DNA of 40,282 nt from Alphaproteobacteria bacterium (GTDB taxonomy: Bacteria > Pseudomonadota > Alphaproteobacteria > RS24). Made by a program: the position numbers and the translations under genes. The stretch covers positions 1-40,282 of the forward strand of contig JAKMDW010000050.1 of the NCBI GenBank assembly GCA_022426245.1. The letters are read 5' to 3'. The notes under the pieces were generated by a model. It did no database searches and was not told where the DNA came from. It worked only from the letters and a program-made list of their open reading frames with translations. The first letter of the stretch is position 1, and each line of letters begins with the position of its first letter. Below are positions 1 through 6,996 of this stretch, piece by piece.

Positions 1-158
1 CGAAGCGTCTCGTAACGATAAAGCGGCGGAAAAAGCGCCGTATTGTTATCCGACGGAAAAAACAGAAAAGGCTCTCCCAAAAGCGACAGGACGACGATAA
101 TGGCCGCCCAAACACCAATGAAAAAAATCGCCAACCGCAACATAAACCCAAAACTCAT
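1..158 (-). CDS. N-terminus of a membrane-anchored protein (partial)
   Basis: A leftward reading frame opens with ATG at 158 and is still open at the window edge, giving 52 residues. It begins MSFGFMLRLAIFF, followed by a hydrophobic stretch (about residues 6-28) that looks like one membrane anchor or uncleaved signal. A segment with FFPSDNN and YRYETLR follows. That layout (anchor, F-x-P, then Y-E-T/D) recalls membrane-anchored alpha/beta hydrolases, but no catalytic residue lies inside the window, so the family is only a guess. The Shine-Dalgarno upstream of 158 is weak and the ATG at codon 6 is an alternative start. It is divergent from bfd. Confidence 0.5.
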   Translation of the reverse strand, partial: MSFGFMLRLAIFFIGVWAAIIVVLSLLGEPFLFFPSDNNTALFPPLYRYETL

Positions 159-260
159 TGGATAACTCTAGCAAATGCCCGTAAAATAATCAAAACGCAA
201 TCTTGTTTGGCGCGCTTAATCCGAGCGCCAGTTTGGACTTGCCAAAGGTGATTTTATCCT

Positions 261-287
261 ATAGTTAATAATCATTCGCATTATCAA
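261..287 (+). promoter_or_regulatory. Fur-type iron operator upstream of bfd
   Basis: This 27-bp AT-rich segment lies 20 bp upstream of the bfd start codon. Read on the minus strand it contains AATGCGAATGATTATTA. The same core recurs in front of bfr (1111-1138) and the ferric-binding protein gene (38977-39001), with the shared pattern AATGMGAATGMKTATYA. The pattern resembles Fur-family boxes of alphaproteobacteria. Which regulator binds (Fur, Mur or another) is inference. Confidence 0.6.
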
Positions 288-307
288 AACGGATTTGGAA
301 ACGCGCC

Positions 308-505
308 ATGTATGTTTGCAACTGCAACGGCATTACCGAAAAGGACGTCGCTCAGGCGATCGAAAACGGGTGCGCGCGGGCCGAGGATATTTACGCAAAA
401 TGCGGCACGCAACCGCAATGCGGCCGTTGCATTGACCGCATGCGGGCGAATTTGGCATTATTTACCGGTGAAAAATCACCCGCCGGCATGTTGGCCGCCG
501 AGTAA
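308..505 (+). CDS. bfd: Bacterioferritin-associated ferredoxin, BFD-like [2Fe-2S] protein
   Basis: This 65-residue protein fits the small BFD-like [2Fe-2S] family. Four cysteines have the family spacing: C4 and C6 in VCNCNGIT, and C38 and C41 in PQCGRC. Two further cysteines, C22 and C32, are extra. In characterised systems Bfd docks on bacterioferritin and passes electrons to the haem so that stored iron is reduced and released. That role fits here because bfr lies directly downstream on the opposite strand, with stop codons 15 bp apart. A Fur-type operator sits just upstream, so induction under iron starvation is likely. Length and motif order are normal for the family. Confidence 0.92.
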   Translation: MYVCNCNGITEKDVAQAIENGCARAEDIYAKCGTQPQCGRCIDRMRANLALFTGEKSPAGMLAAE

Positions 506-520
506 TTAACGGGCGTCGGC

Positions 521-1003
521 TTAACTGTTATCGGACGAGCCGATTTGCTCTTGCAGATAATTCTGCAATCCGGTTTTTTCAATCAAGCCCTGCTGGGTTT
601 CAATCCAGTCAATATGTTCTTCCGTATCGTCGAGGATTTTTTCGAAAATCTCGCGGGTTACGTAATCGCGTTTTTCTTCGCACAGGGCGATGGCCTCTTT
701 CAGACATTTTTGGTTGAGCATTTCGACCGATAAATCGGCAGTAAACATTTCCGGCACATTTTGGCCAATGCTCAGCAGACCCAAATCTTGCAAATTTGGC
801 AGGCCCTCCAGCATCAACACCCGGTTGATGATCCAGTCAGCATGTTTCATCTCGCCCAAGCTCTCGTGATAGACCTTGTCGCCCAGTGCCTCAAAACCCC
901 AATCCTTCAGCATGCGCGCATGCAGAAAATATTGGTTCACCGCCGTCAGCTCATTCTTCAAAATAATGTTGAGCTGCTCGATTACTTTTGCGTCGCCCTT
1001 CAT
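521..1003 (-). CDS. bfr: Bacterioferritin
   Basis: This 160-residue protein aligns without gaps to E. coli Bfr as I remember it: MKGD start, [36 protein letters not shown], and a [10 protein letters not shown] tail. It forms a 24-mer cage that oxidises ferrous iron and stores ferric mineral. The haem ligand M52 is present. Ferroxidase ligands E18, E51, H54, E94 and H130 are present, but the position of E127 holds threonine (DDTEEH, T127), with glutamates at 128 and 129. That is an unusual di-iron site and may mean altered iron oxidation or pairing with a second subunit type. The operator at 1111-1138 and convergent bfd support iron-responsive control. Confidence 0.95.
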   Translation of the reverse strand: MKGDAKVIEQLNIILKNELTAVNQYFLHARMLKDWGFEALGDKVYHESLGEMKHADWIINRVLMLEGLPNLQDLGLLSIGQNVPEMFTADLSVEMLNQKCLKEAIALCEEKRDYVTREIFEKILDDTEEHIDWIETQQGLIEKTGLQNYLQEQIGSSDNS

Positions 1004-1110
1004 GGCCTACTCCATATGTTGTTGGCGGCGCGCCTGCGCGCTATCGCCTTATGAAGATAATATAGGGCGGGACAGGTAAAAAAGCAAATTATTTAATGTT
1101 TTCAATAGTT

Positions 1111-1138
1111 TGTAACTAATACGCATTCGCATTTGCAA
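1111..1138 (-). promoter_or_regulatory. Fur-type iron operator upstream of bfr
   Basis: Read leftward the site begins TTGCAAATGCGAATGCGTA, sharing the AATGMGAATGM core with the bfd and ferric-binding protein operators. It lies 108 bp upstream of the bfr start codon, between the holin stop and bfr. The second half of the dyad is degenerate. Whether it represses or activates bfr cannot be read from the sequence. Confidence 0.5.
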
Positions 1139-1151
1139 AACCGGTGGCGGG

Positions 1152-1556
1152 TTACTTGGCGCGTCCCTGCAATTTTTCAAATGTCCGCATGCCGCCCAAG
1201 CCCAAAAGGGCGTAAAGAATTGTCGTCAGCACATCAAGGTGGAGCGGCGGTGGCGGCGGTGTGTTGGCCTTGGTTAACGCCAGTGCCCAGACCATCAGGT
1301 CGCGGGCAATGAAATTATAAAACAGCGCCAGCCCGCATACCCAGCCGATAAATGGCCGCCATCCGGCAACGAGAACACTTTTGTGCGCGGCCTCTATTTT
1401 ATTGATCTCGAGCTGCACCAAACCCGGCTGTTGGGCGATGCGCGCCAGCACGGCTTTTTTATCGAGCCGTTCTTTATCGGAGGTGAATAAAGCGTCCAGA
1501 ACATTGCCGACCGCCTCAATGGGTTCTGTCGCCTGTTTGGTCAAGAAAGATAACAT
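1152..1556 (-). CDS. GTA-type holin, 3TM family (PF11351-like)
   Basis: The protein has 134 residues from the ATG at 1556. The frame extends to a GTG at 1574, but MLSFLTKQ looks like the natural N-terminus. Signature segments are EPIEAVGNVLDALFTSDKER, then GWRPFIGWVCGLALFYNF, a proline run, and a C-terminal LLGLGGMRTFEK. These match the holin family linked to release of gene transfer agents in Rhodobacterales and relatives. Two or three membrane helices are visible (about residues 66-90 and 110-128). The family makes inner-membrane holes that let an endolysin reach the wall. No endolysin, capsid or other phage gene is nearby, so it is an orphan here, transcribed in the same direction as bfr. 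Confidence 0.78.
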   Translation of the reverse strand: MLSFLTKQATEPIEAVGNVLDALFTSDKERLDKKAVLARIAQQPGLVQLEINKIEAAHKSVLVAGWRPFIGWVCGLALFYNFIARDLMVWALALTKANTPPPPPLHLDVLTTILYALLGLGGMRTFEKLQGRAK

Positions 1557-1591
1557 GCGGGCATGATAGCCCACCTTTCAGGCGCGGGGAT

Positions 1592-1627
1592 AAAACAAAA
1601 AAAGGGGCGCCGCAGCAGCCCTTTTAA
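1592..1627 (-). terminator. Rho-independent terminator downstream of nrdB
   Basis: Read leftward, AAAAGGGC and GCCCCTTTT pair around a TGCTGCGGC loop and are followed by a T-rich tail (1600-1591). It lies 22 bp beyond the nrdB stop codon and closes the nrdA-nrdB transcript before the holin gene. Confidence 0.8.
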
Positions 1628-1648
1628 AGTTTTTAAACTGGCCGCGCT

Positions 1649-2608
1649 TTACGCAAACGCCTCATCCCATGTGCCTTCGGTTGAGGCTTTGGCATATTCG
1701 GTTGCCCGACCCTCAAAGAAGTTCATGTGCTCAATGCCGTTCAGCATCTCGTCCATCCATGGCAGCGGATTTTTCTCAATGTCGTAAATCGGCTCAAGGT
1801 TCAACTGCACCAAACGGCGATTGCCAATATAGCGAATATAATCTTTCACTTCCTGCGGCTCGAGACCTTCAACGCCGCCCATTTCAAACGCCAAATCGAT
1901 AAATGCGTCCTCATGGGTCACCACCGTCTCGCAAGCCGTGTATAGGTCTTGCTTCAACTTGTCGTTCCAAATATGCGGGTTTTCTTGAATGAATGTGTTG
2001 AACAGCTTGACCGTGGAATTGGTGTGCAGCGTCTCGTCACGTGCCGACCATGTTACGATTTGGCCCATGCCCTTCATCTTATTAAAGCGCGGGAAGTTCA
2101 TCAAAATCGCAAAGCTGGCGAATAATTGCAGGCCTTCGGTGAAGCCGCCAAATACCGCCAATGTTTTGGCAATATCCTCATCCGTTTCAACGCCCCATTC
2201 CTGCATATAATCGTATTTATCCTTCATCTCGCCATATTTCATGAAGGCTTCATATTCGATTTCCGGCATGCCGATTGTATCCAGCAAATGCGAATAAGCG
2301 GCGATATGGATGGTTTCCATATTTGAAAACGCGGCCAGCATCATTTGAATTTCGGTCGGCTTGAACACTTGTGAGTAATGCTTCATATAGCAATTATTCA
2401 CTTCAACATCGGCTTGCACGAAAAAGCGGAAAATCTGCGTCAGCAGATTGCGCTCGGCACCGGTCAATTTCTTATGCCAATCCTTCACATCCTCCGCCAG
2501 CGGCACTTCTTCAGGCAGCCAGTGAATTCGCTGTTGCGTCAGCCATGCATCATAGGCCCACGGATAGCGGAATGGTTTATAGACAATACGTTCTTCAAGC
2601 AGAGACAT
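1649..2608 (-). CDS. nrdB: Class Ia ribonucleotide reductase beta subunit
   Basis: This is the radical-generating small subunit, which supplies a tyrosyl radical to NrdA for reduction of ribonucleoside diphosphates. From the ATG at 2608 it has 319 residues. The start is set by an AAGGTGA Shine-Dalgarno five bases upstream; a longer frame from a TTG at 2635 has no such support. All six di-iron ligands are visible: D67 (QAD), E98 and H101 (METIH), E158 (TEG), E192 and H195 (RDETLH). The radical tyrosine is Y105, four residues after H101. No ATP-cone is fused to the N-terminus. It lies 72 bp downstream of nrdA and is followed by a terminator. Confidence 0.97.
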   Translation of the reverse strand: MSLLEERIVYKPFRYPWAYDAWLTQQRIHWLPEEVPLAEDVKDWHKKLTGAERNLLTQIFRFFVQADVEVNNCYMKHYSQVFKPTEIQMMLAAFSNMETIHIAAYSHLLDTIGMPEIEYEAFMKYGEMKDKYDYMQEWGVETDEDIAKTLAVFGGFTEGLQLFASFAILMNFPRFNKMKGMGQIVTWSARDETLHTNSTVKLFNTFIQENPHIWNDKLKQDLYTACETVVTHEDAFIDLAFEMGGVEGLEPQEVKDYIRYIGNRRLVQLNLEPIYDIEKNPLPWMDEMLNGIEHMNFFEGRATEYAKASTEGTWDEAFA

Positions 2609-2680
2609 TACGTTCACCTTTTTCGTTTGCGTCAAATTTAAGTGGCGAAATGTGCCCGCCCTATCTACGCCCTCACCTGC

Positions 2681-4657
2681 TTATTGGCAGGAGAGACATT
2701 CTTCATAATCATTATCCTCGGCCGCTGCCGCCATCGCATCTTGCATGGCCTTGGTGTCATCCTCAGCTTTTTCAGCGCGTTGGATGGACAGCGAACGACA
2801 ATAATACAGGCTCTTCACGCCCTTCTTCCAAGCTTGGTAATGCACTTGGTGCAAGTCACGCTTGTGAATATTGGCGGGCAGGAAGACATTTAAGGATTGC
2901 GCCTGGTCAATCAACTCAGAGCGGTCGCCGGCAAAATCAATCAGCCAGCGTTGGTCGAGCTCAAAAGCGGTTTTGAAAACGGCTTTTTCATCATCGCTCA
3001 AGAAATCAAGATGCTGCACCGAGCCGCCCGAAGTCACGATAGACGACCAGACGTCGTCATTATTCTGACCTTTTTCATCGAGCAATTTATTGAGGTGACG
3101 GTTGCGCACATTGAACGAACCGGACAGCGTTTTATGGGTAAAGCTGTTGCCGGCAATCGGCTCAATGCCCGGGCTGGTGCCCCCGCAAATAATCGAAATG
3201 GACGCGGTTGGCGCGATCGCCGTTTTATTCGAGAAGCGTTCATTCATGCCGCATTCAGCCGCATCAAGGCAAGGCCCACGTTCATTGGCGAGGCTTTGCG
3301 ACGCGGCATCGGCTTGCTCTTTAATATGCGTAAAAATACGCTTGTTCCAGACTTTCGCCATCACGCTTTCCCACGGAATCATATTGGCTTGCAGGAAGCT
3401 GTGAAAGCCCATCACACCGAGGCCGACCGAGCGTTCCCGCTGCGCGGAATATTTCGCTTTGGCCATGTCGTCGGGCGCGCGCTGGATAAAATCCTCCAAT
3501 ACATTGTCGAGGAAGCGCATAACGTCAGGAATAAACTCTTCTTCCTTGCTCCATTCCTCAAATTTTTCTGCGTTCAATGATGACAGGCAGCAAACAGCTG
3601 TGCGGTCATTGCCAAGATGGTCTTCACCGGTGGGCAGGGTAATTTCAGAACACAAATTCGAGGTCTTAATCTCAAGATTGAGCAGCTTTTGGTGCTCGGG
3701 ACGCAGATTATTCACCGTATCCTTGAACACCATATAGGGTTCCCCGGTTTCAATCCGCGCCGTCAACATGCGAATCCACAAATCACGCGCCTGCAAAGTA
3801 GCCTGCACGGAGCTGTCTTTCGGTGAGCGCAATGCCCATTCTTCATCATTTTCAACCGCGCGCATAAAGGCGTCTGAAATAAGAATACCGTGATGCAAGT
3901 TCAGCGCTTTACGGTTCGGGTCACCGCCGGTCGGGCGACGAATTTCAACAAATTCTTCGATTTCCGGATGGTCAATCGGCAGATAGACCGCCGCCGAACC
4001 GCGGCGCAGAGAACCTTGCGAAATGGCCAGCGTCAGGCTGTCCATCACACGAATGAACGGCACAATACCGGAGGTCTTGCCATTCTCACCGACTTTTTCA
4101 CCGATCGAACGCAAATTGCCCCAATAAGAACCAATGCCGCCGCCGCGCGAAGCGAGCCAGACATTTTCATTCCACAAATTAACAATATCGCCAAGGCTGT
4201 CATTGGCCTCATTCAAGAAGCAGGAAATCGGCAAACCGCGATCCGTGCCACCATTGGAGAGAACAGGCGTGGCCGGCATGAACCAGAGCTTGGAGATGTA
4301 ATCATAAAGACGCTGCGCATGCGCTTCGTCATCACCATAATAAGAAGCCACGCGGGCGAACAAATCTTGAAAGCTTTCGCCGGGCATCAAATAACGGTCG
4401 GTCAAAGTGGCCTTGCCAAATGCGGTCAACAGCGCGTCACGTGACGGGTCGGTTTTAACCCGCGGCGCGGCCTTAAATTGAACGGCTTGGTCGTGACGGT
4501 CAAAATCAAGTTGCGGTTCGCTATGCGCCGGATCACCCTCGGCGCGGCGGGGCTGGCGTGCCTCTAATTGCTCTTTGGTCAGCACTTCATCCTGCATTTT
4601 TTCTTTGTCCTGACCTTTTTTGGCGGCCCCATCATCGGCCCCGTTCTCTCTAAACAT
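2681..4657 (-). CDS. nrdA: Class Ia ribonucleotide reductase alpha subunit
   Basis: This is the catalytic large subunit of aerobic ribonucleotide reductase, 658 residues. Active-site elements are visible: C146 (PISCFL) and C356 or C357 (AVCCLSS) as the redox pair, the N334-C336-E338 triad in SNLCSEI, and a C-terminal CLSCQ tail that relays electrons from thioredoxin or glutaredoxin. The start at 4657 has a strong GAGGAGAG ribosome site. The first 70 residues are charged and low in complexity and do not resemble the ATP-cone of E. coli NrdA (761 aa). With no cone in NrdB either, overall dATP inhibition through that domain is probably absent. Expression is likely controlled by the NrdR box and DnaA box upstream. 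Confidence 0.97.
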   Translation of the reverse strand: MFRENGADDGAAKKGQDKEKMQDEVLTKEQLEARQPRRAEGDPAHSEPQLDFDRHDQAVQFKAAPRVKTDPSRDALLTAFGKATLTDRYLMPGESFQDLFARVASYYGDDEAHAQRLYDYISKLWFMPATPVLSNGGTDRGLPISCFLNEANDSLGDIVNLWNENVWLASRGGGIGSYWGNLRSIGEKVGENGKTSGIVPFIRVMDSLTLAISQGSLRRGSAAVYLPIDHPEIEEFVEIRRPTGGDPNRKALNLHHGILISDAFMRAVENDEEWALRSPKDSSVQATLQARDLWIRMLTARIETGEPYMVFKDTVNNLRPEHQKLLNLEIKTSNLCSEITLPTGEDHLGNDRTAVCCLSSLNAEKFEEWSKEEEFIPDVMRFLDNVLEDFIQRAPDDMAKAKYSAQRERSVGLGVMGFHSFLQANMIPWESVMAKVWNKRIFTHIKEQADAASQSLANERGPCLDAAECGMNERFSNKTAIAPTASISIICGGTSPGIEPIAGNSFTHKTLSGSFNVRNRHLNKLLDEKGQNNDDVWSSIVTSGGSVQHLDFLSDDEKAVFKTAFELDQRWLIDFAGDRSELIDQAQSLNVFLPANIHKRDLHQVHYQAWKKGVKSLYYCRSLSIQRAEKAEDDTKAMQDAMAAAAEDNDYEECLSCQ

Positions 4658-4810
4658 GCTCTCTCCTCAAACTTGGCGTTCAATGGCGCTTTTTAACGGC
4701 GACATTGCTGTCAATTCCGGTCCGCTTTAAGGCTAAAAACGCACCCAAAACCGACCGAAATTGGCCAAAATTAAGGGACAGCTTACCTGCGAGCGCCATG
4801 CGGCACTGTT

Positions 4811-4828
4811 GGCTCCCTCAAGAGAGCC
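4811..4828 (-). other. Leader hairpin in nrdA 5' UTR
   Basis: Read leftward, GGCTCTC and GGGAGCC form a 7-bp stem with one G-U pair around a TTGA loop. No T-run follows, so it is not a classical terminator. It lies about 150 nt before the nrdA start codon, and the possible leader ORF (4818-4892) stops inside it. Confidence 0.45.
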
Positions 4829-4892
4829 TATCACGGGTTGTTTTTAACTTTCGGCGGTTTGTAACTGGCTTTGAACAAAAGTTCTGAACCAA
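4818..4892 (-). CDS. Possible 24-codon leader ORF upstream of nrdA
   Basis: A TAGGAGGA ribosome-binding sequence lies close to the predicted nrdA transcript start and is followed by a TTG codon at 4892. The frame runs 24 codons to a TGA at 4818-4820 that falls in the leader hairpin. The peptide is basic (NRRKLK), has one cysteine, and resembles nothing I know. The strong ribosome site is the main reason to list it; the TTG start and the lack of comparison make it doubtful. It could be a regulatory leader peptide or chance. Confidence 0.2.
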   Translation of the reverse strand: MVQNFCSKPVTNRRKLKTTRDRLS

Positions 4893-4907
4893 TTATCCTC
4901 CTACCGG

Positions 4908-4923
4908 ACACTAGATATAGTGT
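4908..4923 (-). promoter_or_regulatory. NrdR box
   Basis: ACACTAGATATAGTGT matches the known NrdR-box consensus ACACWAWATATWGTGT at all but one position. NrdR is the ATP-cone repressor of ribonucleotide reductase genes. The site overlaps the predicted nrdA -10 element. NrdR boxes usually occur in pairs; I did not find a clear second one nearby. Confidence 0.88.
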
Positions 4924-4945
4924 CTATTTGCATTGAAAACGTCAA
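4917..4945 (-). promoter_or_regulatory. Predicted nrdA promoter
   Basis: Read leftward, a TTGACG -35 element (4945-4940) is followed after 17 bp by CACTAT (4922-4917) as -10. The -10 match is modest and lies inside the NrdR box, as expected for a repressed promoter. This would start transcription near 4910 and give a leader of roughly 250 nt. Confidence 0.55.
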
Positions 4946-5067
4946 CAGCTAGTTGCACGAAACTCAAATTTTTTTCAATTTTGCGATTTTTTTCTGATTA
5001 ATCAGTTATTTAGACGGAGAAAAAATACACCCCAACAGAAGCAATTTGAGGTCATTCGTCCACCAAC

Positions 5068-5076
5068 TTATCCACA
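5068..5076 (+). promoter_or_regulatory. DnaA box upstream of nrdA
   Basis: TTATCCACA is a perfect DnaA box, about 125 bp upstream of the nrdA -35 element. DnaA control of ribonucleotide reductase genes is known in E. coli. Here the regulatory role is inferred from position. Confidence 0.55.
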
Positions 5077-5111
5077 GGAGAACAAATCAGGCAAATCAGT
5101 TGCAAATCACC

Positions 5112-5426
5112 TCACTGATTTGACCCTTTTGTTGGCAAAAAACGCACCAATAGCCAAACCACGCTAACCACATGACCCAGCACGAAAATCGGCACTATCC
5201 ACATGGCAGCAACGGGTTTTTGTTGTTCATGGGTAAAAATCACTGCCCCCATGCAAACGCCGCCCAGCATCACATCGGCCAGCGTAACCAGCCCCCAAGG
5301 CTCGGCCAGCACATTGTCAAAGCCGCCGCCACCGACGCTTTGATAGGCCGTGAAGCATAATATCAGGAATAAAATACCGGCCAGCCCCACAGCAAATTTC
5401 AAAATAGTCGATTGGTGTTTTGTCAT
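5112..5426 (-). CDS. Small membrane protein of unknown function
   Basis: This is a 104-residue hydrophobic protein with three likely membrane helices (about residues 8-27, 44-63 and 73-93). The segment AEPWGLVTLADVMLGG resembles the PWGLVTLxDxxLG motif of small multi-pass proteins of the DUF1475/DUF2834 kind, though I cannot confirm a family. The start at 5426 is secured by a strong AGGAGG a few bases upstream. It sits downstream of the thiolase terminator and upstream of the nrdA promoter, so it is probably transcribed alone. No function can be assigned. Confidence 0.75.
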   Translation of the reverse strand: MTKHQSTILKFAVGLAGILFLILCFTAYQSVGGGGFDNVLAEPWGLVTLADVMLGGVCMGAVIFTHEQQKPVAAMWIVPIFVLGHVVSVVWLLVRFLPTKGSNQ

Positions 5427-5479
5427 ATCATCCTCCTATCGTTTTTACGCCGAATCAGCCGCCTCGGTTTAAATAGAAA

Positions 5480-5510
5480 AAGGCCGCCGGGCGAAATGCC
5501 CCGCGGCCTT
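5480..5510 (-). terminator. Rho-independent terminator after the thiolase gene
   Basis: Read leftward, AAGGCCGC and GCGGCCTT pair, with inner GGGGC/GCCC-type pairing, followed by TTTTTC. It lies about 29 bp beyond the thiolase stop codon. The rightward side has no T-run, so it acts leftward. Confidence 0.85.
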
Positions 5511-5538
5511 CATATTCAATTCGGTTTGAGCGAAATGC

Positions 5539-6723
5539 TTACAGCACTTCGAACAGACCGGCAGCACCCATGCCGCCGCCAATGCACATGGTGACGACAA
5601 CATTTTTCGCACCGCGGCGTTTGCCTTCCATCAGCGCATGGCCGACCAGGCGCGCACCGGTCATGCCATAAGGGTGACCGATGGCGATAGAACCGCCATT
5701 GACATTATAATTCTCATTATCAATGCCCAGCTGGTCGCGGCAATAAAGCGCTTGGCTGGCGAAAGCTTCATTCAGCTCCCACAAATCAATGTCATCGACT
5801 TTCAGACCGTGACGTTCCAACAGACGCGGCACGGCAAATACCGGACCAATGCCCATTTCATCCGGCTCGCAACCGGCGACAGAGAAACCTTTAAACGCAC
5901 CCAGCGGCTCAACACCGCGACGTTCAGCTTCTTACCCTTCCATCACCACAACCGCGGCGGCGCCGTCAGACAAAAGTGAGGCATTACCCGCCGAGAAGAA
6001 TTGCCCTTCGCCGCGCACCGGCTGAAGACCCTGCAGGCTTTCAATCGTTGTTTGCGGACGATTGCACTCATCGCGGTCAACGACGTAATCGACAATCGTT
6101 TCTTCACCGGTCTCTTTATTGACCTGCTTCATCTTGGCTTCCATCGGCACGATTTCATCAGCGAACAGGCCGGCTTCCTGAGCGGCCGCCATACGCTGCT
6201 GGCTTTGCAACGCATACTCGTCTTGCGCTTCGCGCGATACATCATAGCGGTCGGCAACAATATCAGCGGTCTCGATCATCGGCATCCACAAAGCAGGATA
6301 GCTGCCCAAGAGTTTTTCTTCCGTGATGTTGTTGTAATTGGCGCCCTGCATTTGCACCATTGAGATGCTCTCAACACCGGCACCGACGGTCACCGGCACA
6401 TTTTCATTCAGCACACGACCGGCGGCCATGGCGATGGTTTGCAAACCGGAAGAGCAAAAACGGTTAACCGTCACACCCGAAGTCGTGACCGGGCAACCGG
6501 CCCAAATAGCTGCAAGACGACCGACATTTTGTCCGGTCGCGCCTTCCGGCGTGCCGCAGCCCATAATGACGTCTTCCACATCACCGGCATCAATACCGGC
6601 CCGTTCGACGGCATGTTTAATGGCATGGCCACCCATAGCGGCACCATGCGTCATGTTAAATCCACCACGGCCCGACTTTGCCAGACCCGTGCGTGCGCTT
6701 GATACGATTAACGCTTCTCTCAT
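5539..6723 (-). pseudogene. Thiolase (acetyl-CoA acyltransferase family) interrupted by one in-frame TAA
   Basis: Read through, the frame from ATG 6723 (good AAGGGAG ribosome site) to the stop at 5539 has 394 codons, the normal thiolase length. Codon 264 is TAA (5932-5934). Sequence on both sides is in the same frame and well conserved: the acylated cysteine C90 in NRFCSSGLQT, NEAFA at 318-322, the catalytic H350 in IGHPYG, and the second cysteine C380 in MCIGGGMG. The first 263 residues alone lack H350 and C380 and should be inactive. A change of one base from AAA (lysine) to TAA would explain it. It could be a recent pseudogene, a sequencing error or a readthrough site. The expected role is beta-oxidation or acetoacetyl-CoA chemistry. 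Confidence 0.85.
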
Positions 6724-6996
6724 AATTAGCTCCCTTGGTTCGTAAATGGGTTCAAAACTGGCGCGATATTGCGCCAAGAAGGTGACATTTTCAATGCCAT
6801 AAAGTGATTTATCCCTAACCCATCGAAATTATGTCGATATTCGCCATCAGATTTACCGAAAATTAGGTGATAGGGGGCCAGAATGCCCCGTCGCCGTATA
6901 AGAAGAAGAGATAAGAAGAATAAGAATAGGCGATTTTTCCACAGCGCCCCAAAAGCGCATCACAATACCGCCACAATCAAATTCTAGTTTAGGCTT

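Larger units (their letters stand above)
4658..5111. other. 454-bp intergenic region: nrdA promoter, leader and 3' flank of a membrane gene
   Basis: This gap separates nrdA from the next leftward gene. From right to left it holds a DnaA box (5068-5076), AT-rich DNA with the partial palindrome CTGATTAATCAG near 4995, a -35/-10 promoter with an NrdR box, then a leader of about 250 nt with a possible 24-codon ORF and a stable hairpin. I saw no clear terminator for the membrane gene ending at 5112, and no GANTC site. Confidence 0.7.

Noticed and set aside
1152-1556. Prophage remnant
   Set aside because: Only one holin-like gene is present, with no integrase, attachment repeats or other phage genes around it.
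2609-2635. Upstream TTG start for nrdB
   Set aside because: The ATG at 2608 has an AAGGTGA ribosome site at good distance; the TTG has none and adds residues not expected in NrdB.
2371-4444. Several open frames of 180-230 codons on the plus strand opposite nrdB and nrdA
   Set aside because: They are antisense to well-conserved genes, have unnatural composition rich in arginine and histidine, and lack ribosome sites.
4658-4907. Cobalamin riboswitch in the nrdA leader
   Set aside because: No B12-box-like sequence is visible, and the enzyme is class Ia, which does not use cobalamin.
5068-5076. Chromosome replication origin
   Set aside because: Only single DnaA boxes occur, each in a promoter; there is no cluster and no dnaA, gidA or parAB nearby.
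6873-6889. Hairpin GGGG/CCCC upstream of msrB as a terminator
   Set aside because: The stem is only about four or five pairs and no T-run follows on either strand.
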